This document shows, piece after piece, positions 24,453 to 33,025 of a stretch of 64,000 bases of DNA. Position numbers and translations under genes: made by a program. How positions within the stretch are numbered: position 1 is the stretch's first letter; every line of letters starts with the position of its first letter. This DNA is from Parablautia intestinalis (GTDB lineage Bacteria; Bacillota; Clostridia; Lachnospirales; Lachnospiraceae): positions 124,001-188,000 of the forward strand of contig RAYQ01000003.1 in assembly GCA_003612395.1 (NCBI GenBank), read 5' to 3'. Under the pieces are notes generated by a model. The model saw nothing but the letters and a program-made list of their open reading frames with translations. It ran no database searches and was not told where the DNA came from.

Positions 24453-26252
24453 TTATTTTTGTTCTTCTATCCACTCCTGCATATAGTCCTCTATGATATA
24501 GAAGGGAGCCGGCCCTGTGCGCAGAAGGAAATCATGAAATTGCTTTACATCAAAGGCCTCTCCCAATTCTTCTTCAGCCATTTCCCTTAAATCAAGAAAC
24601 TCTATATACCCGATAAAGTAACTGAGATAGCTTCCGGGCTCCTCCACAATAAAGTCAAAAATTTCATTTACCGCATCCGGATTCGCCACGCCAAAGCCTT
24701 CCAAATACTCTGTAACATCTTCTCTGCCCCACCCGTCATAGTGAATTCCTATGTCTATATAAGCTGAAAGTGCAAGAAGCACAGCCTCATTACCTGCAAT
24801 CAAATCTGCAAGCACCTCGTCCTCTCCTGCAAAATCATATGCGTATTCAAACTCCACATAAGTGGCCCACCCCTCCGAATATCCTGTAAAGGAAAACAGA
24901 TTGCGTATAAGAGGCAGATTGCTCGAAACCGTACATGCATTTTGGTACAAATGTCCCGGATAGCTCTCATGGGCCAGCGTTGCGTAAAGATTTGAACCTT
25001 CCTCTGAATCCGTTTTGAAATGCTTTGGATTAATATAAATCAAATTGTTTTCGATATCATCAACGGGTGTCGTCAGATAAAAGGCCGGATTCATATTCTC
25101 CTGCATGGACGGATGAACATATTTAATGGTATAGTTCACCTTAGGCGGATCCGGAAAATCTTCTCCGATTTTCGCTGTTAAGTCCTTAAGGACAGCCTCC
25201 GGTTCCATATCCGGAAGCCGGTATTCCATGATATCATCATAAATTTCCGGGTTTTCTGATAATGCCGTGTAAATTTTCTGATAATAATCTCTTATATATT
25301 TTTCAATCCTTTTCTTTTGTTTTTTTACCGATGCATCCGATCCGGTAGATGCCTTTAGCATATATTCATAATACTCTTTTCCATTCTCATAATAGCATAA
25401 TCCAAGCTCATTTGTTCCGCTTCCCTTCAGGTCATTTAAGCCGTTGATCCAGGTCTGATAAGCCTCCACGATTTCGCCGGTAACCAGATCATGGTTTCTC
25501 TTTTGGTAATCTTCCTTTTCTTCCTCAGTAAGCCCTTCAAAACTGTTTATCTTGTCATTAAAAACATCTATCATGTAGTTTTCTTCCGGCTTTGAGATAA
25601 ATTCTTCACATTGCCCAATAATTGCATCCGCCGCATAGTCAGGCATAAAAAGTCCTGCCTGCGCCTTTTCCTGCTCAAATAAAATCATCTGTTTCGCTAT
25701 TTCATCCACTTTCGAAAGCAGAGCCAGATAATCTTCTATGTCTCTTTTGGTACGAAACGTGTATTCCGCCAAAAGTACAGGGAGCTGTGCCTGATAGCCG
25801 GTAGCAGGTCCTAACATCTCCGTATAAAGCACCAGATCTTTTGCAGACAGTTCCGTCTCCACATAATCCAATACAATATCGTAGGTAAGCTGCTGATCCC
25901 CAGACAGCTTCTTCTTATTAAACTGAAGGAGCCTTTTCCTGATTTTCTCCAGCTCCCTGTAATTCTCCTTAAAGTCTTCCGGGGTGAAGGAGCCAAGGGA
26001 AATCTCATAATCCGTAATCCCAAAGTTTTCAGGATGTGCAAGGGTATAATGAAGATTGATGGTATTTTCCACAATATCTTCCTTAAACATCGTATCCATA
26101 TACGCGTCAAAGGCGGCAGGGCCATTGGCTTTATTTTTCCATATTGCTATCCCCCCTGCACCTAAAATCAAAATACCCGCCACTATGCCTGCCGACAAAA
26201 TAAGCAGTCTGCCTGAAAGTTTCTTCCCTTTACTTTCCATATTAATAGCCAT
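24453..26252 (-). CDS. Membrane-anchored DUF885 family putative metallopeptidase
   Basis: The protein of about 599 residues has a short cytoplasmic start, one membrane segment (LLILSAGIVAGILILGAGGI) and a large outer domain. ATLAHESYPGHLYQNA near residue 445 is the DUF885 hallmark, an H-E-S-x-P-G-H metal-site motif, and SGEGWATYVEFEY-like text appears as YSEGWATYVEFEYAY. The family is thought to be zinc-dependent carboxypeptidase-like, but its substrates are poorly known. The ATG at 26252 has AAAGGAG almost touching it, and the ATG at 26240 has it 13 nt away; both are imperfect. The message begins with two hairpins. It is transcribed divergently from the hemerythrin gene. Confidence 0.85.
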   Translation of the reverse strand: MAINMESKGKKLSGRLLILSAGIVAGILILGAGGIAIWKNKANGPAAFDAYMDTMFKEDIVENTINLHYTLAHPENFGITDYEISLGSFTPEDFKENYRELEKIRKRLLQFNKKKLSGDQQLTYDIVLDYVETELSAKDLVLYTEMLGPATGYQAQLPVLLAEYTFRTKRDIEDYLALLSKVDEIAKQMILFEQEKAQAGLFMPDYAADAIIGQCEEFISKPEENYMIDVFNDKINSFEGLTEEEKEDYQKRNHDLVTGEIVEAYQTWINGLNDLKGSGTNELGLCYYENGKEYYEYMLKASTGSDASVKKQKKRIEKYIRDYYQKIYTALSENPEIYDDIMEYRLPDMEPEAVLKDLTAKIGEDFPDPPKVNYTIKYVHPSMQENMNPAFYLTTPVDDIENNLIYINPKHFKTDSEEGSNLYATLAHESYPGHLYQNACTVSSNLPLIRNLFSFTGYSEGWATYVEFEYAYDFAGEDEVLADLIAGNEAVLLALSAYIDIGIHYDGWGREDVTEYLEGFGVANPDAVNEIFDFIVEEPGSYLSYFIGYIEFLDLREMAEEELGEAFDVKQFHDFLLRTGPAPFYIIEDYMQEWIEEQK

Positions 26253-26334
26253 GCTCCTTTCTAAGCCTGCGAATTTGTGCCCTTGGGCACAATATCCGCA
26301 AAACAAACAGGTTCGTTTGTGAAAATTTTTTTTC

Positions 26335-26343
26335 ATTATATCA
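26335..26343 (-). promoter_or_regulatory. Extended -10 promoter of the DUF885 gene with a double-hairpin leader
   Basis: On the minus strand TGATATAAT is an extended -10 element with no good -35. The leader folds through ACAAAC/GTTTGT (plus 26303-26320) and TTGTGCCC/GGGCACAA (plus 26275-26282 with 26285-26292) just before the ribosome binding site. Confidence 0.55.
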
Positions 26344-26411
26344 TACTGACAATATTTTTCCTACTTCTAAAATGCTGACAGGGCCTTTGGATAAATCGCA
26401 TGTCTGCCAAG

Positions 26412-26440
26412 TTGCCAAAATCCGCCTGTTTTGCTATAAT
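26412..26440 (+). promoter_or_regulatory. Sigma-A promoter of the hemerythrin-like gene
   Basis: TTGCCA (26412-26417) and TATAAT (26435-26440) are 17 bp apart, giving a leader of about 40 nt with GGAGA before the ATG. Confidence 0.75.
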
Positions 26441-26486
26441 TGACCTTATACATGCATATGTAAATGTGGCAAAGGAGAGAGCAAAA

Positions 26487-27371
26487 ATGACGAACGAACT
26501 AATTTGGAATAATGACTTTAATATTGGCGTGGACGTAATTGACAATGCCCATCAAAAATTGTTTTCCATTGTCCAGCGCATTATGAAGCTGGTTGATGAA
26601 AATAAAAATCAGCAGCTTGCCTGTGCGGAAGGAATCAAATTTTTTAAAAATTACACTGCGCAGCATTTTTCTGAGGAAGAGGCTTACATGCGTTCCATAA
26701 ACTATCCCGGCTATGCCATGCACAAAAAACTTCATGATAATTTAAGGGACAAAACTCTTCCCACCCTTGAACAAAACCTGAAAGATACCGATTACTCTAC
26801 CGAGTCAATTGAACGGTTTTTGGGCATCTGCATAGGCTGGCTTACCGGGCATATTATGATTGAGGATAAGGCAATCACCGGCAAGACTGTCAGCAAATGG
26901 GATATCACCCAGGCGGAATCTGTAAACAAAGCCCTTAAGGATGCATTTATCCAGGTAATATGGGAAATTTTCGGCCTGAAATCCAAAATTTTCAGCGAAT
27001 ACTATGGCGGTGAATCCTTCAGCCGTACCGTAAATTATATCCTTTATTACATATCTCCTGAGGGAAAGCCTTTGTGGGTCATTCTGTCCATGGAAGAAAA
27101 GATGATTCTTGAAACCATTGGCAAAGTGCTTGGTTTTAAGGTTGACAAAATAAACAACACCATTCTTTCCGCCACAAAGCTGATGGCACAGCAAATTCTC
27201 CACCGCATTGGCGTTTATTTTCAATTGAAGGAAGGCGCCTATTCCCTGAAAAAGGATTTGCTGATCACAGATGATGCCATGAAGCAGATTTTTGCCAAGC
27301 GCAATCCTCAGTACAGCCTTCTGCTTCATACTGATGCAGGATGTCTTGCCCTGTGTATAAAAGAACGATAA
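26487..27371 (+). CDS. Bacteriohemerythrin with a C-terminal CheX-like domain
   Basis: The 294-residue protein begins with a bacteriohemerythrin domain (about 1-135). The di-iron ligands are visible: DNAHQKLF, AQHFSEEEAYM, HKKLHDNL and GHIMIEDKAI, that is the H, H-x3-E, H-x4-H and H-x4-D pattern. Such domains bind oxygen or sense it. The remaining 160 residues contain an alpha/beta segment (YYISPEGKPLWVILSMEEKM, then ILSATKLMAQQILHRIG) that I read as CheX-like with low certainty; CheX proteins dephosphorylate CheY. GGAGA lies about 9 nt before the ATG. The gene stands alone between its promoter and a strong terminator. An oxygen-responsive link to motility is possible. Confidence 0.8.
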   Translation: MTNELIWNNDFNIGVDVIDNAHQKLFSIVQRIMKLVDENKNQQLACAEGIKFFKNYTAQHFSEEEAYMRSINYPGYAMHKKLHDNLRDKTLPTLEQNLKDTDYSTESIERFLGICIGWLTGHIMIEDKAITGKTVSKWDITQAESVNKALKDAFIQVIWEIFGLKSKIFSEYYGGESFSRTVNYILYYISPEGKPLWVILSMEEKMILETIGKVLGFKVDKINNTILSATKLMAQQILHRIGVYFQLKEGAYSLKKDLLITDDAMKQIFAKRNPQYSLLLHTDAGCLALCIKER

Positions 27372-27387
27372 GACAGCTTAATGTAAT

Positions 27388-27428
27388 AAACGCTGCCACG
27401 ATTCGACCTGCGAATTGCGGCAGCGTTT
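27388..27428. terminator. Bidirectional terminator between hemerythrin and DUF5722 genes
   Basis: AAACGCTGCC (27388-27397) pairs with GGCAGCGTTT (27419-27428), with CGATTCG and CGAAT extending the stem inside. It lies 2 bp from the stop of the convergent DUF5722 gene, so it serves both strands. Confidence 0.85.
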
Positions 27429-27429
27429 G

Positions 27430-29322
27430 TTATCTTATGATCTGATTCCAATTCGTAATCCCGATAATGCTTTTTGCAAATTCCGTGTGTGCCGCATGCT
27501 CCGGCGTATCAATGTATTTAAATACATCGTAGATCTGTTTATGCCTGCCTCCTCCGTCAGAAAGCCCGAATGCCAGTCCCTGGGCCACTTCTTCCCCTGC
27601 ATCTGTCTCTCTGTTTAACAAAAATCCGTCAATTTCAGGATACGCGGCCACTTTATAATAAGCATAAGCAAAGGCCGCCGCCTGCAGAGCTTCCCCTGCA
27701 TGGGAGGTATAGCCCTGCTCGCTGAGCAAAATGCTGCGGACCTCCCCCTTTGTGTCACGGAACTGCTCCTGTTTCATGTAATTAATCAAAACCTCTATAT
27801 TCGCCATGGTAATCATGGATGTGCCGGCGCCATGTTCCACATATCTGGACCCCTGCCAAGTCCTGGCCTCTGTCAGCGGAACATTGTAAGGATGCTGCGC
27901 CACCCCCCAGTCTATATTCCCTTTGGAAGAAATATTTCTGTTAAATACATCCAAAATATCCCTGCCGTCATAGTTGGTATTGTTTTTTATATTCCGATCC
28001 CATTGCTGGTCGATGGAAATATAAACCCTTGCGCTGCTGCTCACACTCTTAATCGCTGTGTAAAATACCCGAAATGCCTTGGCATACTCCTCCACATAGG
28101 TTTCTATGTCGGTATAGGCCATATGATTCCACTCCTTCCGGGCATTGATTTCATTGGCAATAATCCAGTTTGAAATCCTTCCGTGGGTGTTATCCGAATA
28201 CCGCTCCGCTAAAAAGGAACCTACCGCCGCCATATATTCCACGCCGGATTCCTCTGCGCCGTTAAACATATAGTAAGGAGCTGATCCGCCGCCTCTGGCC
28301 TGTGGATGAATAAGCTGGGTATAAGCAGACGAATAATTATTTAGAATAATTGCCGTGGTTGTAATCCCTTTGGAAGTTAATGTTCCAAATACAATATCAT
28401 ATTCCGCCACCACCTGCCCGTTAAAGGAATAGGTTTTTCCATTATAAGTGTAATAAATCGTAGGATAAGCAGCACTGGAGGTAGGACCAAGAAGCCTTGC
28501 AACCGGAATATTATAAGCCGCCTGTTTTACCCCCAAATCCTCCAGCTCGCTCCCTCTTAGTTTATTGGGATCCACCAGAAGTCCCTTTTTGGATGCAGGC
28601 TGCTGATATACGGAACCAAATCTTGCTATTGCTTCCGGATTGGTAATATAACTCGGGGTGCTAACCGGCACATACTGCCCATCCTTTTTCACCGCAATCA
28701 CGAATTTTTTGAAAAGACGACTGCCGGCAAGATTATAGTTGAGGCTGGTTTTCAAATTAATAGAACTGTTCTTGTAGTCCCTGTCCAGATAATCGGCTCC
28801 TTCCAAAATACCGGTATCATAAGTATTCATGGCAAAAAGGTAATAATATTTATCATCGCTTTTGGGAATGCCGTCCCCCTCTAAGGTGACGGAAATTCTT
28901 TTATTCTCGTCAATAATGCACTCAGTTATGTCTGCAAAATCCTCCGCATTTTCCGGCAGTTCAACGGTGGCGGGGCGCTTTTTAAAAGAATTCCATACAG
29001 CCCCTCCGGCCGTTACAATATGCTTTGTCACATCGCTGCCAATTTCCTCCTCTTGCGCCGGGATTTCAATCTTTTCCGAAATGTCAGGCGCCTGCTGCAT
29101 ATTTTGCTCCGGCTCCTCTTTCCTTGACAGAAACAGAAAAGCTACTGCTGCTCCTGCCCCGAGCAATATCACACCCATCAGCACCGCCATTATGCTGATA
29201 AGTCTGCGCATGTCTTTTCTGCCTTTTCTGTCATTTTTGCTTATTCTGCGTCTGAAGGGTTTCTTTGTCTTCAAAGGCGTATCTTTCGCCGGCTTCTCGT
29301 TTTTTCCGGTTTTAAAGTTCAT
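27430..29322 (-). CDS. Membrane-anchored DUF5722 protein, glycoside-hydrolase-like barrel
   Basis: The 630-residue protein has a basic cytoplasmic tail, one membrane segment (ISIMAVLMGVILLGAGAAVA), an acidic linker and a large outer domain. I recognise the DUF5722 layout: an N-terminal beta domain, then a TIM-barrel-like part with WIIANEINARKEWNH and ILLSEQGYTSHAG. The Asn-Glu pair and the later glutamate are placed like the acid/base and nucleophile of clan A glycosidases. A cell-surface glycan hydrolase is therefore likely, though the substrate is unknown. The ATG overlaps the rarA stop by 4 bp, so the two are co-transcribed, an odd pairing of cell-surface and DNA-repair functions. Confidence 0.82.
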   Translation of the reverse strand: MNFKTGKNEKPAKDTPLKTKKPFRRRISKNDRKGRKDMRRLISIMAVLMGVILLGAGAAVAFLFLSRKEEPEQNMQQAPDISEKIEIPAQEEEIGSDVTKHIVTAGGAVWNSFKKRPATVELPENAEDFADITECIIDENKRISVTLEGDGIPKSDDKYYYLFAMNTYDTGILEGADYLDRDYKNSSINLKTSLNYNLAGSRLFKKFVIAVKKDGQYVPVSTPSYITNPEAIARFGSVYQQPASKKGLLVDPNKLRGSELEDLGVKQAAYNIPVARLLGPTSSAAYPTIYYTYNGKTYSFNGQVVAEYDIVFGTLTSKGITTTAIILNNYSSAYTQLIHPQARGGGSAPYYMFNGAEESGVEYMAAVGSFLAERYSDNTHGRISNWIIANEINARKEWNHMAYTDIETYVEEYAKAFRVFYTAIKSVSSSARVYISIDQQWDRNIKNNTNYDGRDILDVFNRNISSKGNIDWGVAQHPYNVPLTEARTWQGSRYVEHGAGTSMITMANIEVLINYMKQEQFRDTKGEVRSILLSEQGYTSHAGEALQAAAFAYAYYKVAAYPEIDGFLLNRETDAGEEVAQGLAFGLSDGGGRHKQIYDVFKYIDTPEHAAHTEFAKSIIGITNWNQIIR

Positions 29323-30656
29323 AGCATTTCGTTTCCTTCTCTTTTTCTAATCCGTTTCATGTGCTCTTTTACCTTTACCTCATATCCGTTACCTGAAGGA
29401 TGGTAAAATTCTTTCCCTGTAAGCTCATAAGGCAGGTACTGCTGCTCAACATAGTGGTCAGGATAGTCGTGGGCATATAAATATCCTGTGCCATGGCCTA
29501 ATTTTGCCGCACCTTTATAATGAGCATCCTGAAGATGAGGCGGTATGGAAAGGTCCCCTGTTTTTTCCACTGTATCCATAGCCTCCCCTATTGCTTTGAC
29601 ACAGGCATTGCTCTTTGGCGCACAGGCCACATACAAAGCCGCCTGGGATAAAATAATCTGGGCCTCCGGCATCCCCACGCGCTCCGCCGCAAGCGATGCA
29701 TTTACAGCCACCGAAATAGCCTGGGGATCCGCAATCCCCACATCCTCCGCCGCGCAGATCATGATTCTTCTGGCAACAAAAGTGACACTTTCGCCGGCAT
29801 AAAGCATTCTGGCCAGATAGTAAACCGCTGCATCCGGATCAGAACCTCTCATACTTTTAATAAAAGCTGAAATTGTGTCATAGTGGTTATCCCCTGTCTT
29901 GTCATAGCGCACCCTTCTCTTTTGAATGCACTCCCTGGCCACCTCTAAAGTGATATGTATTTTCCCATCCTCCGACCGCTGCGTGGTCATTATGCCCAGC
30001 TCAATGGCGTTAAGAGCATGTCTTGCATCCCCTCCCGATAAATCCGCCAAAAACTCCATAGCATCCTCATCCAAAACCGCATCATAAGCGCCCATGCCCT
30101 TTTCCCGGTCATAGACGGCCCTTCGCAGCAGCTCTTTGATATCCTCCCTCTTTAGAGGCTTTAATTCAAAAATTACGGACCGGGACAAAAGCGCTCCATT
30201 TACTTCAAAATAAGGATTTTCCGTGGTAGCGCCTATTAAGATCACCGTGCCGTCCTCCACGAAGGGGAGCAGATAATCCTGCTGGCTTTTGTTAAACCGG
30301 TGTATTTCATCTATAAAAAGGATGGTCCTTTTCCCATACATTCCCATGGTATCTTTAGCCGCCTTTACGACCTCCTCCATGTCCTTTTTGCCCGCCACAG
30401 TGGCATTAATCTGGGTAAATTCTGCACTGGTTGTTTTCGCAATCACCTTGGCAAGGGTTGTTTTCCCTGTTCCGGGCGGCCCATAGAAAATAAGGGAGCT
30501 TAGCTTATCCGCCTTGATTGCCCGGTACAAAAGTCTGTCCCTGCCAATAATATGCTGCTGCCCTACCACTTCTTCTAACGTTGTGGGACGCAGCCTGGCC
30601 GCCAGCGGGGCTTCTTTCTCCATACTGGACGCACGCATATACTCAAATAAATCCAT
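29319..30656 (-). CDS. rarA: Replication-associated recombination protein A, AAA+ ATPase
   Basis: The 445-residue protein (MDLFEYMRASSMEKEAPLAA start) is full length for RarA/MgsA. It has LEEVVGQQHIIG, Walker A FYGPPGTGKTTLAKVIA, Walker B TILFIDEIHRFNKSQQD, sensor 1 IGATTENPYFEVNGALLSR and the C-terminal tetramerisation part (ALYVACAPKSNACVKAI). RarA acts at stalled replication forks. GGGGGGTG lies 5 nt before the ATG at 30656; an upstream in-frame ATG at 30758 would run through a hairpin leader and is rejected. Downstream DUF5722 overlaps it by 4 bp. Confidence 0.96.
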   Translation of the reverse strand: MDLFEYMRASSMEKEAPLAARLRPTTLEEVVGQQHIIGRDRLLYRAIKADKLSSLIFYGPPGTGKTTLAKVIAKTTSAEFTQINATVAGKKDMEEVVKAAKDTMGMYGKRTILFIDEIHRFNKSQQDYLLPFVEDGTVILIGATTENPYFEVNGALLSRSVIFELKPLKREDIKELLRRAVYDREKGMGAYDAVLDEDAMEFLADLSGGDARHALNAIELGIMTTQRSEDGKIHITLEVARECIQKRRVRYDKTGDNHYDTISAFIKSMRGSDPDAAVYYLARMLYAGESVTFVARRIMICAAEDVGIADPQAISVAVNASLAAERVGMPEAQIILSQAALYVACAPKSNACVKAIGEAMDTVEKTGDLSIPPHLQDAHYKGAAKLGHGTGYLYAHDYPDHYVEQQYLPYELTGKEFYHPSGNGYEVKVKEHMKRIRKREGNEML

Positions 30657-30671
30657 TTTTACACCCCCCTG

Positions 30672-30693
30672 CATACAACAGGCAAAGCCTGTT
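30672..30693 (-). repeat. Leader hairpin repeat, copy A (before rarA)
   Basis: The 22 bp at 30672-30693 are identical to 40821-40842. On the minus strand both hold the dyad AACAGGC-TTT-GCCTGTT and sit directly before the ribosome binding site of an unrelated gene (rarA, lysR). Confidence 0.75.
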
Positions 30694-30736
30694 GTCATAT
30701 ATCCCAAGCCCTGCTTGCCATACTGCCACCAATAGA

Positions 30737-30762
30737 AAGTTTGGAAGTTTACTTCCAAACTT
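30737..30762. other. Perfect 12-bp dyad at the end of the carboxypeptidase gene
   Basis: AAGTTTGGAAGT (30737-30748) pairs with ACTTCCAAACTT (30751-30762), with TT between. It overlaps the stop codon of the upstream gene, and no T tract follows, so it is a hairpin in the dac-rarA spacer rather than a clear terminator. Confidence 0.65.
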
Positions 30763-31996
30763 ACACCCCCGTAAACTGCTTATATAATCCGGAATGATCA
30801 TAAATACACCGCCATGGGCTGTTTGCATTGACAGTCACACAGACATAGCCTTTCCCGTTCTTTCCCTCAGCATAGCTGGCCGCGCAGCTCCCGGACTGCT
30901 CCACATAGCCGGTTTTTGCATACAGAACCTCCCCGCCGCTGTCCTGATCCTCAATTCTGCGCAGAAACCAGTTGGAAAGCTCAATTCCTTCCGGATGCTG
31001 CTGCGTCTTTGAAGTAGTATAGATATGGGCTGACAGGAACTCCCTGCATAGTTCGTTATCCACCGCCGCCTGCAGAATCATGGCAATATCATAAACCGTG
31101 GAATAATGATCTTCATCAAAAACTCCCACACAGTTTGTAAAATGGGAAGTCTCCGAAAGCCCAAGCTCCTCAAGCTTTTCATTCATCAGTTCTACGAACG
31201 CCTCCTGATCCCCTGCTACATAAGTGGCAAGTCCCACTGCCGCATCCGCCCCGGAGGGAAGCACCGTTCCATAAAATAAATCCCGCACCGTCACTGTTTC
31301 ATCCTTATCAAAACCCGCGCTGCTGCATTTGTGCCGGAAACCATAATCCGTAATGTCAAGGGTAATCGTCAGGGTATCGTCCAAATCATCCACATCCTCT
31401 AAGTGTTCCGCTGCCACCAGAACCGTCAGAATTTTCGTCATGGATGCCGGGTTAATCCTCTCTTTATAATCCTTTTGTGCAAGAATACTTTTGCTGTCCA
31501 AATCAATAAGCACCGCATGTTTACTGAAAAATTCCTTCCCTGATGCAAGTGTATCCTGCAATTTTAGGGTGTTCTCCGTAGTGATCGCTCCATAGGTTTT
31601 ATGACTGCACAATTCCTCTAATGCTTCCAGCGCAGCGCTGGTCTCCGGCAGGGCTTTTGCCTTTAAAAAAGCGCCGGCTGCCTTTTTCTTAAAGAATATA
31701 TCTGCTTTTAAAAGCTCTTTGCCTTCCTGCCTGCCCCGGACATTTTCTCCCACTAAATTACCTGTTTCTTCCTTTACACTGGCTTGCTGTCCTGCATCGT
31801 TTTTATTGCTCTCCACCGGTCTTCGAAAAGTCCCTGCCGCCCAAAGCACAAAAAACAGTACCAAAATAACACCGGCAGCAGGCGGTCCGAATTTACGGCA
31901 CAGCATCTGTCTGCGTTTACTGCGCTGCATCTGCTCTATCCGTTTTCTGTGCCGCTCCTGCCTTGCTGCTTCCTCATCACTTAACTGCTCTATCAC
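30761..31996 (-). CDS. D-alanyl-D-alanine carboxypeptidase (S11 family, PBP5-like), membrane-anchored
   Basis: The 411-residue protein has a charged cytoplasmic start, one membrane segment (AGVILVLFFVLWAAG) and an outer S11 peptidase domain. The three active-site motifs are present: NPASMTKILTVL (Ser-x-x-Lys), VLPSGADAAVGLA (SGA in place of the usual S-x-N) and VLYAKTGYVEQSG (KTG). It trims the terminal D-Ala of peptidoglycan stem peptides. The start is GTG, overlapping the splB stop region as TAAGTG, with GAGGAAA upstream. There is no long C-terminal amphipathic helix as in classic PBP5, because anchoring is N-terminal. Confidence 0.9.
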   Translation of the reverse strand: MIEQLSDEEAARQERHRKRIEQMQRSKRRQMLCRKFGPPAAGVILVLFFVLWAAGTFRRPVESNKNDAGQQASVKEETGNLVGENVRGRQEGKELLKADIFFKKKAAGAFLKAKALPETSAALEALEELCSHKTYGAITTENTLKLQDTLASGKEFFSKHAVLIDLDSKSILAQKDYKERINPASMTKILTVLVAAEHLEDVDDLDDTLTITLDITDYGFRHKCSSAGFDKDETVTVRDLFYGTVLPSGADAAVGLATYVAGDQEAFVELMNEKLEELGLSETSHFTNCVGVFDEDHYSTVYDIAMILQAAVDNELCREFLSAHIYTTSKTQQHPEGIELSNWFLRRIEDQDSGGEVLYAKTGYVEQSGSCAASYAEGKNGKGYVCVTVNANSPWRCIYDHSGLYKQFTGV

Positions 31997-33025
31997 TTAA
32001 ATTTCCTCATCTTCCCACAAAAATATCTTTTCCTCCGGAATTTTTTCTTTCAGTCTGTCCACCAAATACTGTTCCATCTCCCCGGCCAGTTCCTGCGGAT
32101 AATGGTATACACCTTTATCATTTATAAACGGAAACTGCACCGCCGCCGAACAGGGCTGCTGTTTGCGCATCCTTTTCAGATAGTCCTGTGAAACCCGGAA
32201 ACTTCCCACACTCACATCCTCTATCCGTTCCATATTAATATCCGCAAACACATTTTCCAGCATATTTTCATACTGCCGTTTCCAGTCTTTGCAATAAATC
32301 ATAGGGTCAAAGCAAAGCCGCACCCTGTACCCCTTCTCCAGCGCCTGTGCCGCAAAGGCTGTCCTTCTCTTAAGCGATGGGGTTTTATGCTCATATGCCT
32401 CAATCACTTCCCGGGGAGATAAGGTAATGCCATAAATAACGCCGGGAGACGGCGCGTGATCCTCAAAAAAATGAATGTCCGCGGCCTTTGTACGTATTTC
32501 AATGGTCAGCCCTTCTTTATTTTCCGCAAATTGAAGCCATTCCCGCACATAGCCTGTAAATTCCTCCAAGGCTGTCAGATCCGTGTCATAGGAGATGCAA
32601 AGGTAAAGTTCTTCCTCTAAGAGAATCCTCTCCACCTCCCTGAAAATATTTTCCAGATTGACAAATACCACCAAATTCCCCGAAGGGTACATTCCCTTCA
32701 GATAGCAGTATTCACAATCAAAAACACAATTCATCATACAGGACGTATAATAAAAATTTTTATTTCCAAAGCTCTGGCAGACCGGCGCCCCTTTATATAA
32801 AAGCTTTCCGTGCTTTGCCCCAAGGATCAGATTCTGCGCCTTATGCTGCAAAATATAATCCTGCCCTTTCCGGCAAAACACATCCTTATAATGATCTATT
32901 TCAATGACCTCTGCTCCCGGCAGCCTGTCCAGGATGCGCTTCGTCCGCAGATGATCCCGCACTTCTTTTTCCACATACACATGGGAAAAGGGGGCATTAT
33001 AATACTCGCCTTTTAAATTCTTCAA
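31997..33025 (-). CDS. splB: Spore photoproduct lyase family radical SAM enzyme
   Basis: The protein of about 342 residues has the SPL form of the radical SAM motif, NCVFDCEYCYLKGMYPSGN (C-x3-C-x2-C), and the family segments FSHVYVEKEV, YGITLSPREVIEAYEHKTPS and RVRLCFDPMIY. SPL reverses the 5-thyminyl-5,6-dihydrothymine lesion in germinating spores, so the host probably forms spores. No good ATG exists: a TTG at 33025 is proposed, overlapping the nucleosidase stop by 29 bp, with a GTG at 32980 as alternative. The longer open frame to 33229 overlaps the neighbour too far to be real. It lies between a nucleosidase and a carboxypeptidase gene. Confidence 0.88.
   Translation of the reverse strand: MKNLKGEYYNAPFSHVYVEKEVRDHLRTKRILDRLPGAEVIEIDHYKDVFCRKGQDYILQHKAQNLILGAKHGKLLYKGAPVCQSFGNKNFYYTSCMMNCVFDCEYCYLKGMYPSGNLVVFVNLENIFREVERILLEEELYLCISYDTDLTALEEFTGYVREWLQFAENKEGLTIEIRTKAADIHFFEDHAPSPGVIYGITLSPREVIEAYEHKTPSLKRRTAFAAQALEKGYRVRLCFDPMIYCKDWKRQYENMLENVFADINMERIEDVSVGSFRVSQDYLKRMRKQQPCSAAVQFPFINDKGVYHYPQELAGEMEQYLVDRLKEKIPEEKIFLWEDEEI

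Noticed and set aside
26805-27329. 174-codon minus-strand frame
   Set aside because: It is antisense to the hemerythrin-like gene, whose metal ligands are clear; no independent support.
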